Shown here in pieces: positions 1 through 8,098 of a stretch of 64,000 nt of DNA (position 1 is its first letter; each line of letters starts with the position of its first letter). The notes under the pieces were generated by a model that worked only from the letters and a program-made list of their open reading frames with translations, did not search any database and was not told the DNA's origin. A program made the translations under genes and the position numbers. Source of the stretch: Ruminococcus sp. (GTDB taxonomy: Bacteria > Bacillota > Clostridia > Oscillospirales > Ruminococcaceae); assembly GCF_017549005.1 (NCBI RefSeq), contig NZ_JAFYYT010000037.1, positions 1-64,000 on the forward strand, in the 5' to 3' direction.

Positions 1-487
1 GCGCAACACTTTTTTTGCCTTTTTTTATTTTTGAGTGAAAAACTTTGTAGATTGTGGGAAAACGGCTCATAAGAACAGCCGCGGCAAACAGTTGATACAG
101 GGACAGGCTGCTGAAGAAATAAAAAGCAGGCGGATACTCCGAAAATGAAGTTTCCGCCTGTCCGCTGCATGCGGTATGTATGAAATGCATAAACAACATT
201 AGTCCAAAACTAATTGTGATTTTATATGCAAGGAGATAAAGGCATATTCTCGTAAGCTCTCTTAAGATGGCTATGAAGGACATCACTAAAAAATGGACCT
301 GACGCCGTCAGGACTGTAGCCGAATAATACTTTCATTTTGACAGTCAAATAATCATGTGCTGATATGCAGATGAGACCGACTGCTTTCACAATCGGTCTC
401 ATCATATACTCTTTTATTTCACTATTTCTCGTTTACACAGAATTTGGGATTGACTCGAACCTTAAGCAAACTTGAAATTAACAAAAC
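1..487. other. Intergenic stretch without a recognisable gene
   Basis: No reading frame of useful length with a ribosome site is visible on either strand. The stretch holds an 8-bp inverted repeat around 126-157 (CAGGCGGA / TCCGCCTG) and a stronger hairpin at 370-403. It may be the decayed flank of the surface-protein fragment that follows. Confidence 0.5.
370..412 (+). terminator. Perfect 11-bp hairpin, possible weak terminator
   Basis: GATGAGACCGA (370-380) pairs exactly with TCGGTCTCATC (393-403) around a 12-nt loop. The plus-strand tail is AT-rich but has no clean T-run, and no intact gene precedes it, so its role is uncertain. Confidence 0.4.
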
Positions 488-1037
488 TTATTTAAGTTCG
501 CTAATCTTAGCACTCTTGACATCACTATAGAATGTTGATGTCTTGCCGTTCTTAGTTACTGTCACATATCCTACTGCCCAGATAGTATTGTCATCAACAG
601 GTGTTACATTCAGTGCCTTAGATGCTGTAGGATCAGATGTTGGTTTATCAATACCTTTCTGCTGAAGTATAGCCAGTGCGTTTTCTGCTGTAATATCATC
701 GGTATTTTCCTTAATGAAGATAATACCTGACTTTGTGATCTCATAACCTTCTGCGCCAACAGGGGGCATAACAAATCTTGCCTTTGTGCCGTCCTTGAGA
801 ACAGCATCTGCAAGCTCTGCCTTGATACCAGCCTCAACAGCCGCCTGCTCAGCAGAAATAACGTCAACAGTAGCTACTGCGATAGGATCGGTTGTGTAAT
901 TGTCCTTCCTGAAATGCATTGTGCCCTTGCCTGTACCTTTATCAGTCATTCCGCCTGTAACGAGAGTCTGTGCAAACAAGTTCGCAGCATAATAAAAACC
1001 TTCGTTTTTTTCCTATACTCGTTGCTATTTTCTTCAT
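488..1037 (-). pseudogene. C-terminal fragment of a secreted or surface protein
   Basis: The frame open to 488 encodes about 175 residues ending in a stretch typical of the last part of Firmicutes surface proteins (GYEITKSGIIF, then a region ending TFYSDVKSAKI). It has no ATG and no ribosome site; the only possible start in frame is a TTG at 979. An ATG at 1035-1037 opens a different frame (MKKIATSIGK). Removing one base from the run of seven T at 1005-1011 would join the two. I cannot tell whether this is a truncated remnant or a frameshifted small gene. The family is not recognised beyond this resemblance, and expression is doubtful. Confidence 0.4.
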
Positions 1038-1084
1038 TTTATGATATTATGATATAATAATACACTCTCTTTCGGAGGACTAAC

Positions 1085-2539
1085 ATGAACAAATACAAAA
1101 AACTCGCAGTAAATACTCTCATTTTCTCCCTAGGCAGCTTTGGCGCGAAGATATTTTCCCTTTTGCTGAATAATCTTTACACAAAACATCTCAGCCCCTC
1201 GGGGCTCTACACAAAGACTCTTCTCGAGACCCTTGTGTTGTTTCTGCTCCCTGTGTTCACCTTTTCCCTTACGGAAGCGGTCGTGCGATACGGACTCGAC
1301 AACGAATACGACAAAAAACAGGTATTCACAACGGCAGGTATCATAACACTGGGCGGACTGTTATTAATGCTGCCCGTAACGCCTTTCCTGCACCTTATAC
1401 CCGTACTCGAGCCCATAAAAAGCTACTCCGCTTTGCTGTATATCTATGTTTTCGCCTCTGCGCTGAGAGCTCTGTGCTCACAGTTCGTAAGGGCGCGGAA
1501 TATGGTAAAGCTGTTCTCGCTCGACGGAATACTGGCAACTTTTTCACTTTTCGCATTCAATATCATTTTTATCTCTAAGCTCGGCATGGGAATAAAGGGA
1601 TTCATGCTCTCGATGATACTTTCCGACACCTGTTCGGCGATATTCCTTTTCATTGCGGCAAAACTCCATGAATATGCTGATATAAGGAGCTTCGACCACT
1701 CTTTCGGTAAAACTATGCTGCGCTTTACGCTGCCTCTTGTTCCAACGACGATAATGTGGACATTCACAGGCTTTTCAGACCAGATATTCATAGGGAATAT
1801 GCACAGCGACAAGGTATTCCTCGGAAGGGACGCTGCCGGAATATACGTGGCTGCAACAAAGATACCGAACCTGATATCCATGATGTCCACTATTTCCATG
1901 CAGGCGTGGAATATGTCCGCAATCATGGAAAACAAGTCCGCAGACAGGGACAAATTCTACGAAAAGGTCTATTCCGCATACGAATCCCTGCTTTTTATCA
2001 GCTCCGCGGGACTTATACTGCTTATCAAGCCTGTTTCCGCAATACTGATAAACTACACAAGCTTTCCCGAATACAGAACAGCATACAGCTACACTCCTCT
2101 GCTCATCGCAGCCGCTGTGTTTACCTGTCTGAACCTTTTCCTTGCAGGCATATATACTGCGACAAAGCACACTAAAAACGCTTTTTACACTATCTTTGCA
2201 GTCGCAGCGGCAAATATTTTCCTCAATCTGGGACTTATCCCAATATGGGGCATTCAGGGAGCGGCTCTTGCAACATTTCTCAGCTATCTCCTCTGCTACA
2301 TAATAAGAATGTTCGACGCAAGACGCTATGTGCCCTTTAAGTTTTCAGCGGTAAAAACAGCCGTAAATACTATACTGCTGCTGCTAATGAGCGTTCCTGT
2401 AATATTCGGCTTCGATAAGTGGTTCTTATATGAAATTCCCGTGGCTGCTGCTATAGTTTTCATCAATAATAAGGCGATTTTTGACACGGTAAGAAAGCTG
2501 CTCGGCAAAGAGAGCGGAACAACTGAAAAAACGACGTAA
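1085..2539 (+). CDS. Polysaccharide/oligosaccharide flippase-like membrane protein (MOP superfamily)
   Basis: This 484-residue protein has about 12-14 hydrophobic segments and the N-terminal pattern of Wzx/PST-type exporters (LAVNTLIFSLGSFGAKIFSL). Charged loops and a C-terminal polysaccharide-biosynthesis-type half follow. Members of the family flip lipid-linked sugar units or other large lipids across the cytoplasmic membrane. The start ATG lies 6 nt after CGGAGGA, and a TATAAT sits at 1053-1058 with a poor -35. The gene stands alone, with no glycosyltransferases nearby, and is followed at once by a strong terminator, so its substrate cannot be inferred. A MATE drug exporter is less likely given the N-terminal sequence. 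Confidence 0.8.
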   Translation: MNKYKKLAVNTLIFSLGSFGAKIFSLLLNNLYTKHLSPSGLYTKTLLETLVLFLLPVFTFSLTEAVVRYGLDNEYDKKQVFTTAGIITLGGLLLMLPVTPFLHLIPVLEPIKSYSALLYIYVFASALRALCSQFVRARNMVKLFSLDGILATFSLFAFNIIFISKLGMGIKGFMLSMILSDTCSAIFLFIAAKLHEYADIRSFDHSFGKTMLRFTLPLVPTTIMWTFTGFSDQIFIGNMHSDKVFLGRDAAGIYVAATKIPNLISMMSTISMQAWNMSAIMENKSADRDKFYEKVYSAYESLLFISSAGLILLIKPVSAILINYTSFPEYRTAYSYTPLLIAAAVFTCLNLFLAGIYTATKHTKNAFYTIFAVAAANIFLNLGLIPIWGIQGAALATFLSYLLCYIIRMFDARRYVPFKFSAVKTAVNTILLLLMSVPVIFGFDKWFLYEIPVAAAIVFINNKAIFDTVRKLLGKESGTTEKTT

Positions 2540-2545
2540 AACCAT

Positions 2546-2574
2546 AAAAGCGGTCCCGAAGGACCGCTTTTTTT
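2546..2574 (+). terminator. Rho-independent terminator after the flippase gene
   Basis: AAAGCGGTCC and GGACCGCTTT flank a CGAA tetraloop, followed by T7. The A-rich 5' side could also end the minus-strand gene converging at 2582. Confidence 0.9.
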
Positions 2575-2581
2575 CATCAAT

Positions 2582-4278
2582 TTACAGCTCAGGAGCTTTC
2601 TTTGTAAAGGTTATCCTGTAGAAATAATTAATGCCGTCATTTACAGTGATCTGAGACATAATGACCTCTTCACTGCCGAACTCCACCAATTTTCGTGTAA
2701 CATTACCATAATCGCTGGTCTTTATCATTACTCCCTCATCTGTAATTCCATCTATCTCGAGTATAAGCACTCCGTGTCGGACTCTTCCTTTCACGCCTCT
2801 CTCCCATTTTCCGCTGCTGCGCTCATAAAAAGCATCACCGTCCGCAGCTTCATATGTATTGGTAAAAGTACCATGTCCGAGATCCTGCCCTGCGACACCG
2901 TATCCGCCATAACTAACTTCAAACTTCATTTCTGTGCTTTCACTTTCAAGTTTTCCGAGGAGAGCCTTTCTCATCATGACAAGATCAAAAGCATAAAGGA
3001 CTCCGTCTCTTGTGAAGTCGGCAGCTACCCAGTTTACGGCGTCCTTCTCTTCCTTTCCGAGAAGAAGGTTCTGCAAAGCAACAATGTCGGAGACCGCCAG
3101 CTCATTGTCATTGTTGAGATCTCCTGCAATGTATGTATCAAGCTTATAAACTATGTCCATGGAGCCGTCGGGATATTTTACGACAGTTCCCTTTTCGTCC
3201 GTGAGATAATTTCCCGCGGGAAGCGTCTGCTGAGCTATACTGTACTCGAACAGATCATAGTCCGCATATTCCGCAAGGTCGCAGGTCATAGGATTTGTGT
3301 CAATGGTATAAGCCGCACGGTCAACATATACATAAATCGGAGAGCCGTTTTCCTCCCCTGCTTTTTCTCCTATTTTCGGAATCAGCATCACGTTTGCCCC
3401 GTTAAGGTCAACAAGCTCGCCCGTTATGCTGTCCTCGAAGGTTATCCTTGCAACTCCCTCGCCAAGTCCGTCCTTTTTCAGCTCGATCGTCGAAAGATCA
3501 TCGCTAATGACGTAATTCTTTTCATATGACGCTGTTATCTCGGGATATTCATTATCAAGGTAATAGTCGAAGCGTACATTGACTTCGCCGCTTTTTTCAG
3601 GCTTGTAAATCACAAATTTATCCACGTCGCTGTCAGTTCTGTAAACATCGGGATTTTCCGTACAGTTGACAGCATGAACTCTGCAAGCTTTATCTCGTCA
3701 TTCTGGGTTATCTTCCATTTCAGTATAGAAAAAGGGTTCCAGCTGGCACAAAAAGCCACAAAGCCGTTTTCAGCGCTTATTATTCCATGCTGCTCCCGAT
3801 ACTCATTATACTCTGTGATACAGTCGGGCGCCCATGAATAGATATCGGTCTCCGTCAGCCGACTGCTTCCATCGCTACGGAAGCTGTATGAACTTTCCAT
3901 TTTTTCGCCGTGATACAGGCTGACATCAAAATCCTGAGGAGACATACAATTGTTTACACAGGCAACTACTTCATATGTGCGATTATCTTCGTTTACAATT
4001 CTTTCGCGGTAGAGAATTTCCGTCCCAAAGGGAACTTTTACCTCATATTTTTCATCATAATACTCAGGAAAGATAACGCAGGCAACATCACCGTGAACGC
4101 CTTTCCCGATATGAGTTGAGCCGTATGTATTGCTGAAATCAAGGACTTCCGCAAAGTTTCTTGGTATCCAGTCGGGAATCTCAGCTTCTTCGGCGGCAGA
4201 AAAAGTACCCGGAACTGCACTGAGCATTACTGCCGCAGCAGACAGCATTGCCAAAAAGCCTTTTCTGATCTTATTCAT
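2582..4278 (-). pseudogene. Secreted dockerin protein split by a -1 frameshift
   Basis: Two adjacent minus-strand frames read as one protein of about 565 residues. The N-terminal part starts at ATG 4278 with a signal peptide (MNKIRKGFLAMLSAAAVML) and runs out of frame near 3660. The rest continues in the -1 frame, where the joined reading LSTV-TENPDVYRTDSDVDKF is natural. The C-terminal part holds a beta-rich region, then a dockerin with two calcium repeats (GDLNNDNELAVSDIVALQ and a second starting ADFTRDGVLYAFDL) and a further C-terminal domain. Dockerins attach enzymes to scaffoldin cohesins in cellulosomes; no catalytic module is recognised here. The promoter at 4322-4350 rules out the upstream ATGs at 4356 and 4323. 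The break could be real or a sequencing error. Confidence 0.75.
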
Positions 4279-4321
4279 GATGAACATCCGATCCTCGCGC
4301 ATATCATACACGTTTTTCTTC

Positions 4322-4350
4322 ATTATAACAGCGATCCTGACATAAGTCAA
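4322..4350 (-). promoter_or_regulatory. Sigma-A promoter of the dockerin gene
   Basis: On the minus strand TTGACT and TATAAT are separated by exactly 17 bp. Transcription would begin near 4315, which places the translation start at 4287 or 4278. Confidence 0.8.
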
Positions 4351-4391
4351 TAGCAAAAGTCTCTTTTTTTATGCAAACAGCTCATTTCCGC

Positions 4392-4420
4392 TTGACATTC
4401 CTCCCCTGTCATGATATAAT
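4392..4420 (+). promoter_or_regulatory. Consensus sigma-A promoter of the GNAT gene
   Basis: TTGACA and TATAAT are 17 bp apart, a perfect match. The start point near 4427 leaves a leader of about 168 nt before the acetyltransferase ATG. Confidence 0.85.
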
Positions 4421-4486
4421 GCAATTAAAGTGAAACAGGCGCAATTCCGCTGCATTCGCTTCATTTTATTTAAAGGAGATCGTTGT

Positions 4487-4522
4487 TTGAAAAACAATAA
4501 CAGAACTGAGATAGCAGCGTAA
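4487..4522 (+). CDS. Possible 11-residue leader peptide
   Basis: A TTG codon 8 nt after AAAGGAG (4472-4478) opens an 11-codon frame (MKNNNRTEIAA) ending in TAA at 4520-4522. The stop touches the base of a hairpin at 4523-4562. An alternative TTG at 4483 gives a five-residue peptide. A ribosome site, a tiny frame and an adjoining hairpin upstream of an acetyltransferase are the layout of translation-attenuation leaders, but no known leader is matched. Confidence 0.35.
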   Translation: MKNNNRTEIAA

Positions 4523-4562
4523 ACGGGTGGTTTGCGAATACTGTCTCACACAAGCCTCCCGT
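4523..4562 (+). promoter_or_regulatory. Leader hairpin before the GNAT gene
   Basis: ACGGG pairs with CCCGT, and after a T-T mismatch GGTTTG pairs with CAAGCC using one wobble. It has no T-run and ends 18 nt before the GGAGG of the acetyltransferase. It may be a structural spacer or part of a leader control. Confidence 0.4.
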
Positions 4563-4594
4563 GTTCGGTCAACAATTTCAGGAGGAAAAAAACA

Positions 4595-5254
4595 ATGAAT
4601 AATAATGACTTTATCATACGCAGGGAAACTAAAAATGATTACCGCGAGGTAGAAAACCTCGCCCGTGAGGCTTTCTGGAATCTCAGCAAGCCGGGCTGCT
4701 TCGAGCACTACTTCATACACATTATGCGCAGTCACGCAGACTTTATCCCCGAACTCGACTATGTTATCGAGGTCGGCGGAAAAATAGCGGGCAGCGTCAT
4801 GTACTGCAAGGCTAAGCTCAGGGACGAAAACGGGAACGAAAAACCGATAGTTACTATGGGACCGCTCTGTGTACTCCCCGAATATCAGCGAAAAGGCTAC
4901 GGAAAGGCTCTGCTGGAGCATACTTTCAAAATCGCAGCCGATATGGGATACGATACGGTCATCAACTTCGGCAATCCCGATAACTACGTTGCAAGAGGCT
5001 ACAAAAGCTGCCGTAAATACAACGTCTGCTTTGAGGGAGACTTCTTCCCTGCTGCGCTTCTTGTAAAGGTACTGAGAGAGGACGCTCTCGACGGCAGGAA
5101 GTGGTTCTACTGTCCAAGCGATGTTGACGCTCCGTGCGACGACGAAGAAGCTGTTGAACAGTTCGATGCACAGTTCCCGCCAAAGGTCAAGGGTTGGCAG
5201 CCAAGTCAGGAAGAGTTCTATATCCACAGTCATTCTGTGATAAACCGCGAATGA
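4595..5254 (+). CDS. GNAT-family N-acetyltransferase (YhbS-like)
   Basis: The 219-residue protein carries the GNAT acetyl-CoA motif A near residues 85-115 (GPLCVLPEYQRKGYGKALL, the QRKGYG being the pyrophosphate loop). A second strand-helix unit follows (GYDTVINFGNPDNYVARGY), as in the YhbS group. Such enzymes transfer acetyl from acetyl-CoA to an amine; the substrate is unknown. ATG 4595 is preferred over upstream starts because GGAGG lies 9 nt before it. The gene is monocistronic, with its own consensus promoter, a 168-nt leader and a terminator. The leader suggests conditional expression. Confidence 0.85.
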   Translation: MNNNDFIIRRETKNDYREVENLAREAFWNLSKPGCFEHYFIHIMRSHADFIPELDYVIEVGGKIAGSVMYCKAKLRDENGNEKPIVTMGPLCVLPEYQRKGYGKALLEHTFKIAADMGYDTVINFGNPDNYVARGYKSCRKYNVCFEGDFFPAALLVKVLREDALDGRKWFYCPSDVDAPCDDEEAVEQFDAQFPPKVKGWQPSQEEFYIHSHSVINRE

Positions 5255-5264
5255 TAACATCAGA

Positions 5265-5297
5265 CGCCTCCGAGTTTCGGCTCGGAGGTGTTTTTTT
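5265..5297 (+). terminator. Terminator of the GNAT gene
   Basis: CCTCCGAG and CTCGGAGG flank TTTCGG and are followed by TG and seven T. The -35 box of the next promoter begins two bases later. Confidence 0.9.
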
Positions 5298-5298
5298 C

Positions 5299-5327
5299 TT
5301 GACTATCCCGCATAATTATATTATAAT
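5299..5327 (+). promoter_or_regulatory. Sigma-A promoter of the small membrane protein gene
   Basis: TTGACT and TATAAT are 17 bp apart, directly after the preceding terminator. Confidence 0.8.
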
Positions 5328-5359
5328 TATCTTAAAATCAAACTAAGGAGGACAACTGC

Positions 5360-5881
5360 ATGGAGCTTGAAGAAGAATACACCCGAAACAGAACAGTAAT
5401 GAAGAAGATAAAGAATCAGGATACTCAATGCTTTATTGCATTCGCTGCAAATCTTATGATCATACTATTCATGGTCTATTCTTTCATAATGACCGGCAAA
5501 TTTATATATCTGATAATAAGTCTGATAACAATATGTACTTCTGTTACAGTTTTTTCAGCGTATATAAGAAAAGGTTCTCCTCTTGCGATAATTTCCGCTT
5601 CACTGATGGCAGCCGAGATCGTACTGCTATTCATGGATTGGGGTTTTTCATTGATACCTCTTTTCGGCTTCGGAGTTTTTATGTATTACGCTGTTGTAAA
5701 TGTTATCAACTGCAAAAAATACGAATGGCTCAGTCAGCAGGACGGATTCCCGAATTTTGAAGTTAAGCAGAAGATGTATGAAATGGAAAAGGCACAATGG
5801 GACATAAAGGATCCCTACACACAGAAAAAAGAAGACATCGAAAAAAGGAACTCAGGCTCCGGCGGAATGCAGGAGTTATAA
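5360..5881 (+). CDS. Small membrane protein, function unknown
   Basis: The 173-residue protein has a charged N-terminus, four predicted membrane segments between residues 25 and 120 (the first is CFIAFAANLMIILFMVYSFI), and a hydrophilic C-terminal tail of about 50 residues rich in Lys, Glu and Gln. No family is recognised. AAGGAGGA precedes the ATG by 9 nt. It is a single-gene unit between a promoter and a strong terminator. The tail probably faces the cytoplasm and may bind a partner, but nothing in the neighbourhood indicates a role. Confidence 0.65.
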   Translation: MELEEEYTRNRTVMKKIKNQDTQCFIAFAANLMIILFMVYSFIMTGKFIYLIISLITICTSVTVFSAYIRKGSPLAIISASLMAAEIVLLFMDWGFSLIPLFGFGVFMYYAVVNVINCKKYEWLSQQDGFPNFEVKQKMYEMEKAQWDIKDPYTQKKEDIEKRNSGSGGMQEL

Positions 5882-5894
5882 TAAAACAGTAAAA

Positions 5895-5934
5895 GGAAAA
5901 GACTTCGCATTGCTGCGAAGTCTTTTCCTCATTG
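5895..5934. terminator. Bidirectional terminator between convergent genes
   Basis: A perfect 15-bp stem (GGAAAAGACTTCGCA / its complement) encloses TTGC. The AAAAG runs inside the stem provide T-runs on either strand, so it can end both the membrane-protein gene and the arabinose operon at araD. Confidence 0.8.
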
Positions 5935-5966
5935 GAGAGAAATTCTATTTATAATGGATGGTCATG

Positions 5967-6656
5967 CTATTTTGATTGTCCGTAATAGGCATTTGCGCCG
6001 TGCTTACGGAAAAAGTGCTTGTCAAGAAGTCTCTGCGGCATTGCTCCCGTATCGGGACGGAGAGTCTTTGTAATCCACGCCATAGCCGAGAGCTCTTCAA
6101 GAACTACCGAATTATGAACAGCTTCCATGCAGTCACCGCCCCATACGAAAGGACCGTGATTTGCAACCAGCACCGCAGGGATATTCTTGTAATCAGGGCA
6201 GCACTCAACGATAACTTTTCCTGTTTCGAGCTCATACTCGCCCTTGACCTCTTCATCGGTCATTTCCCTTGTACACGGTATCTCACCGTAAAAGTAGTCG
6301 CCGTGGGTAGTGCCGAGTGGAGGGATCCCCATACAAGCCTGTGCAAAGGAAGTCGCATAGCGGCTGTGAGTATGAACTACACCGCATACGCCCTCAAAGT
6401 TCCTGTATATTTCAAGATGTGTGGGTGTATCGCTTGACGGTGACAGCTTTCCGTCGACTTTTTTGCCGTCGAGGGTCAGCACAACTATATCATCAGCCGT
6501 CATGGTATCGTATTCAACTCCGCTTGGCTTTATTGCCACAAGACCTGTTTCACGGTCGTATTCGCTGACATTGCCCCAGGTAAATGTAACAAGTCCGTGC
6601 TTCGGGAGCAGAAGATTTGCTTTGAGAACGCGTTCTTTAAGCTCCTTAACGTCCAT
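5967..6656 (-). CDS. araD: L-ribulose-5-phosphate 4-epimerase
   Basis: The 229-residue class II aldolase-fold enzyme converts L-ribulose 5-phosphate to D-xylulose 5-phosphate, the last step of arabinose breakdown. Visible family marks are the phosphate-binding TWGNVSE and KPSGVEYD, and the metal-site histidines in VVHTHSRYA and in the later VANHGPFVWG. Length and motifs match AraD closely. The ATG overlaps the end of araA by 11 nt, so translation is probably coupled, and it is the last gene of the arabinose operon. An L-fuculose or L-xylulose variant is possible on family grounds but unlikely beside araA. Confidence 0.95.
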   Translation of the reverse strand: MDVKELKERVLKANLLLPKHGLVTFTWGNVSEYDRETGLVAIKPSGVEYDTMTADDIVVLTLDGKKVDGKLSPSSDTPTHLEIYRNFEGVCGVVHTHSRYATSFAQACMGIPPLGTTHGDYFYGEIPCTREMTDEEVKGEYELETGKVIVECCPDYKNIPAVLVANHGPFVWGGDCMEAVHNSVVLEELSAMAWITKTLRPDTGAMPQRLLDKHFFRKHGANAYYGQSK

Positions 6657-8079
6657 ATATCACATCTCCGATCATGATATCGCGCTCAAGCTTTTCCTTA
6701 GTTGTATCCTTGTTGATAACTACAAGCTCGATACCCATTATTCTTGCGAAATCCCTTACAGTTTCGTCGGTGATATCATAAGAAAGCACTGTATGATGAG
6801 CTCCGCCCGCAATAATCCAGCACTCCAGTCCTTCGAGGAAGGACGGTGCAGGTCTCCACATCGTTCTTGCAACAGGGAGATTGGGCATTGACTGGAAGGG
6901 CTTTTCGCACTCGATATCCTGCTGGATAAGTCTGAGTCTGCCGCCGATGTCGATAAGCGAGAGAACCTTTGCTGAACCTGCCCTGCCCTCGAATACTATT
7001 CTCGCAGGGGGCTCCTTGCCGCCTATGCCAAGGGGATGAACTTCTATACGCGGTCTGTCCGCAGCGATCGACGGACAAACCTCAAGCATATGTGAACCGA
7101 GTATGAGCTTTCGCTCGTAATCGTATGTGTAATCCTCCATAAAGGAAGTGTTTCCGTCGGGATACATTGCCTTTACAACGGCTGTCATTCCTGCGGTCTT
7201 CCAGTCGCCCTCCGCGCCGAAGCCGTAGCCCTTGTGCATAAGGTGCTGGGTAGCAAGTCCCGGAAGCTGCTTCATGCCGTGAAGATCCTCGAATGTATTC
7301 GAGAAAGCCTTTGCCCCCTCGCGTACAAGTATCTTTTCGATAGCGATCTCTTCACGTGCCTGATATCTGATAGTTTCCTCATCAGCCTTGTCATAGTCGT
7401 AAAGCTCTGCGTATTCCTTCATCAGAGCGTCTATCTCAGCGTCTGTAACAGCATTCATGCACTCAACAAGGTCACCTACTGCAAATGTATTCACCTGCCA
7501 GCCCAGCTTGAGCTGTGCCTCGATCTTGTCGCCCTCTGTAACAGCAACTTCGCGCATATTGTCGCCGAAACGAACTATTTTAAGGCTCCTGCTGAACATT
7601 ACTCCGACAGCGGCGCGCTGCCATTCAGCTATCTTTGCCTGCACCTCGGGATCCTTCCAGTGTCCTGCAACAACTGCTCTCGGTACGCGCAGCCGAGCCC
7701 CAATGAAGCCGTGCTCCCTGTCGCCGTGCGCCGACTGGTGCAGATTCATGTAATCCATGTCTATAGCCTCATTGGGAATAGTCTCGTTAAACTGCGTATG
7801 AAAGTGAAGCCAAGGCTTTTGTAAGATTGCAAGACCGTTTATCCACATCTTTGAAGGTGAAAAGGTGTGGCAGAATGTGATGATACCGGCGCATTCCTCG
7901 TCAAAGTTTGCCTCCCTGACGATACGCTCTATCTCAGACTCTTTCTTCACAGTGAGCTTATACTCAACAGGGAAAGGAAGCTTTAGTCCGTCTACTATTT
8001 TCTTTGAGTCCTCTTCGACCTGCCTGAGAGTTTCCTCACCGTACAGGAACTGAGAACCCGTAATAAACCAGAATTTCAT
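6646..8079 (-). CDS. araA: L-arabinose isomerase
   Basis: The 477-residue protein has the AraA start (WFITGSQFLYGEETLRQV) and the usual length. It isomerises L-arabinose to L-ribulose using a divalent metal. Glutamate and histidine metal ligands lie in the central and C-terminal parts, for example around FEDLHGMKQLPGLATQHLM and LGSHMLEVCPSI. It overlaps araD by 11 nt and lies 19 nt after the kinase, so the three genes form the catabolic end of one transcript. Regulation is expected through AraR sites at the promoter of the binding-protein gene upstream. Confidence 0.97.
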   Translation of the reverse strand: MKFWFITGSQFLYGEETLRQVEEDSKKIVDGLKLPFPVEYKLTVKKESEIERIVREANFDEECAGIITFCHTFSPSKMWINGLAILQKPWLHFHTQFNETIPNEAIDMDYMNLHQSAHGDREHGFIGARLRVPRAVVAGHWKDPEVQAKIAEWQRAAVGVMFSRSLKIVRFGDNMREVAVTEGDKIEAQLKLGWQVNTFAVGDLVECMNAVTDAEIDALMKEYAELYDYDKADEETIRYQAREEIAIEKILVREGAKAFSNTFEDLHGMKQLPGLATQHLMHKGYGFGAEGDWKTAGMTAVVKAMYPDGNTSFMEDYTYDYERKLILGSHMLEVCPSIAADRPRIEVHPLGIGGKEPPARIVFEGRAGSAKVLSLIDIGGRLRLIQQDIECEKPFQSMPNLPVARTMWRPAPSFLEGLECWIIAGGAHHTVLSYDITDETVRDFARIMGIELVVINKDTTKEKLERDIMIGDVIYGR

Positions 8080-8098
8080 TTTTGATCTATCCTTTCTT

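Noticed and set aside
3650..3670. Programmed -1 frameshift in the dockerin gene
   Set aside because: No X XXY YYZ slippery heptamer and no downstream stem were found at the junction; a mutation or sequencing error is simpler.
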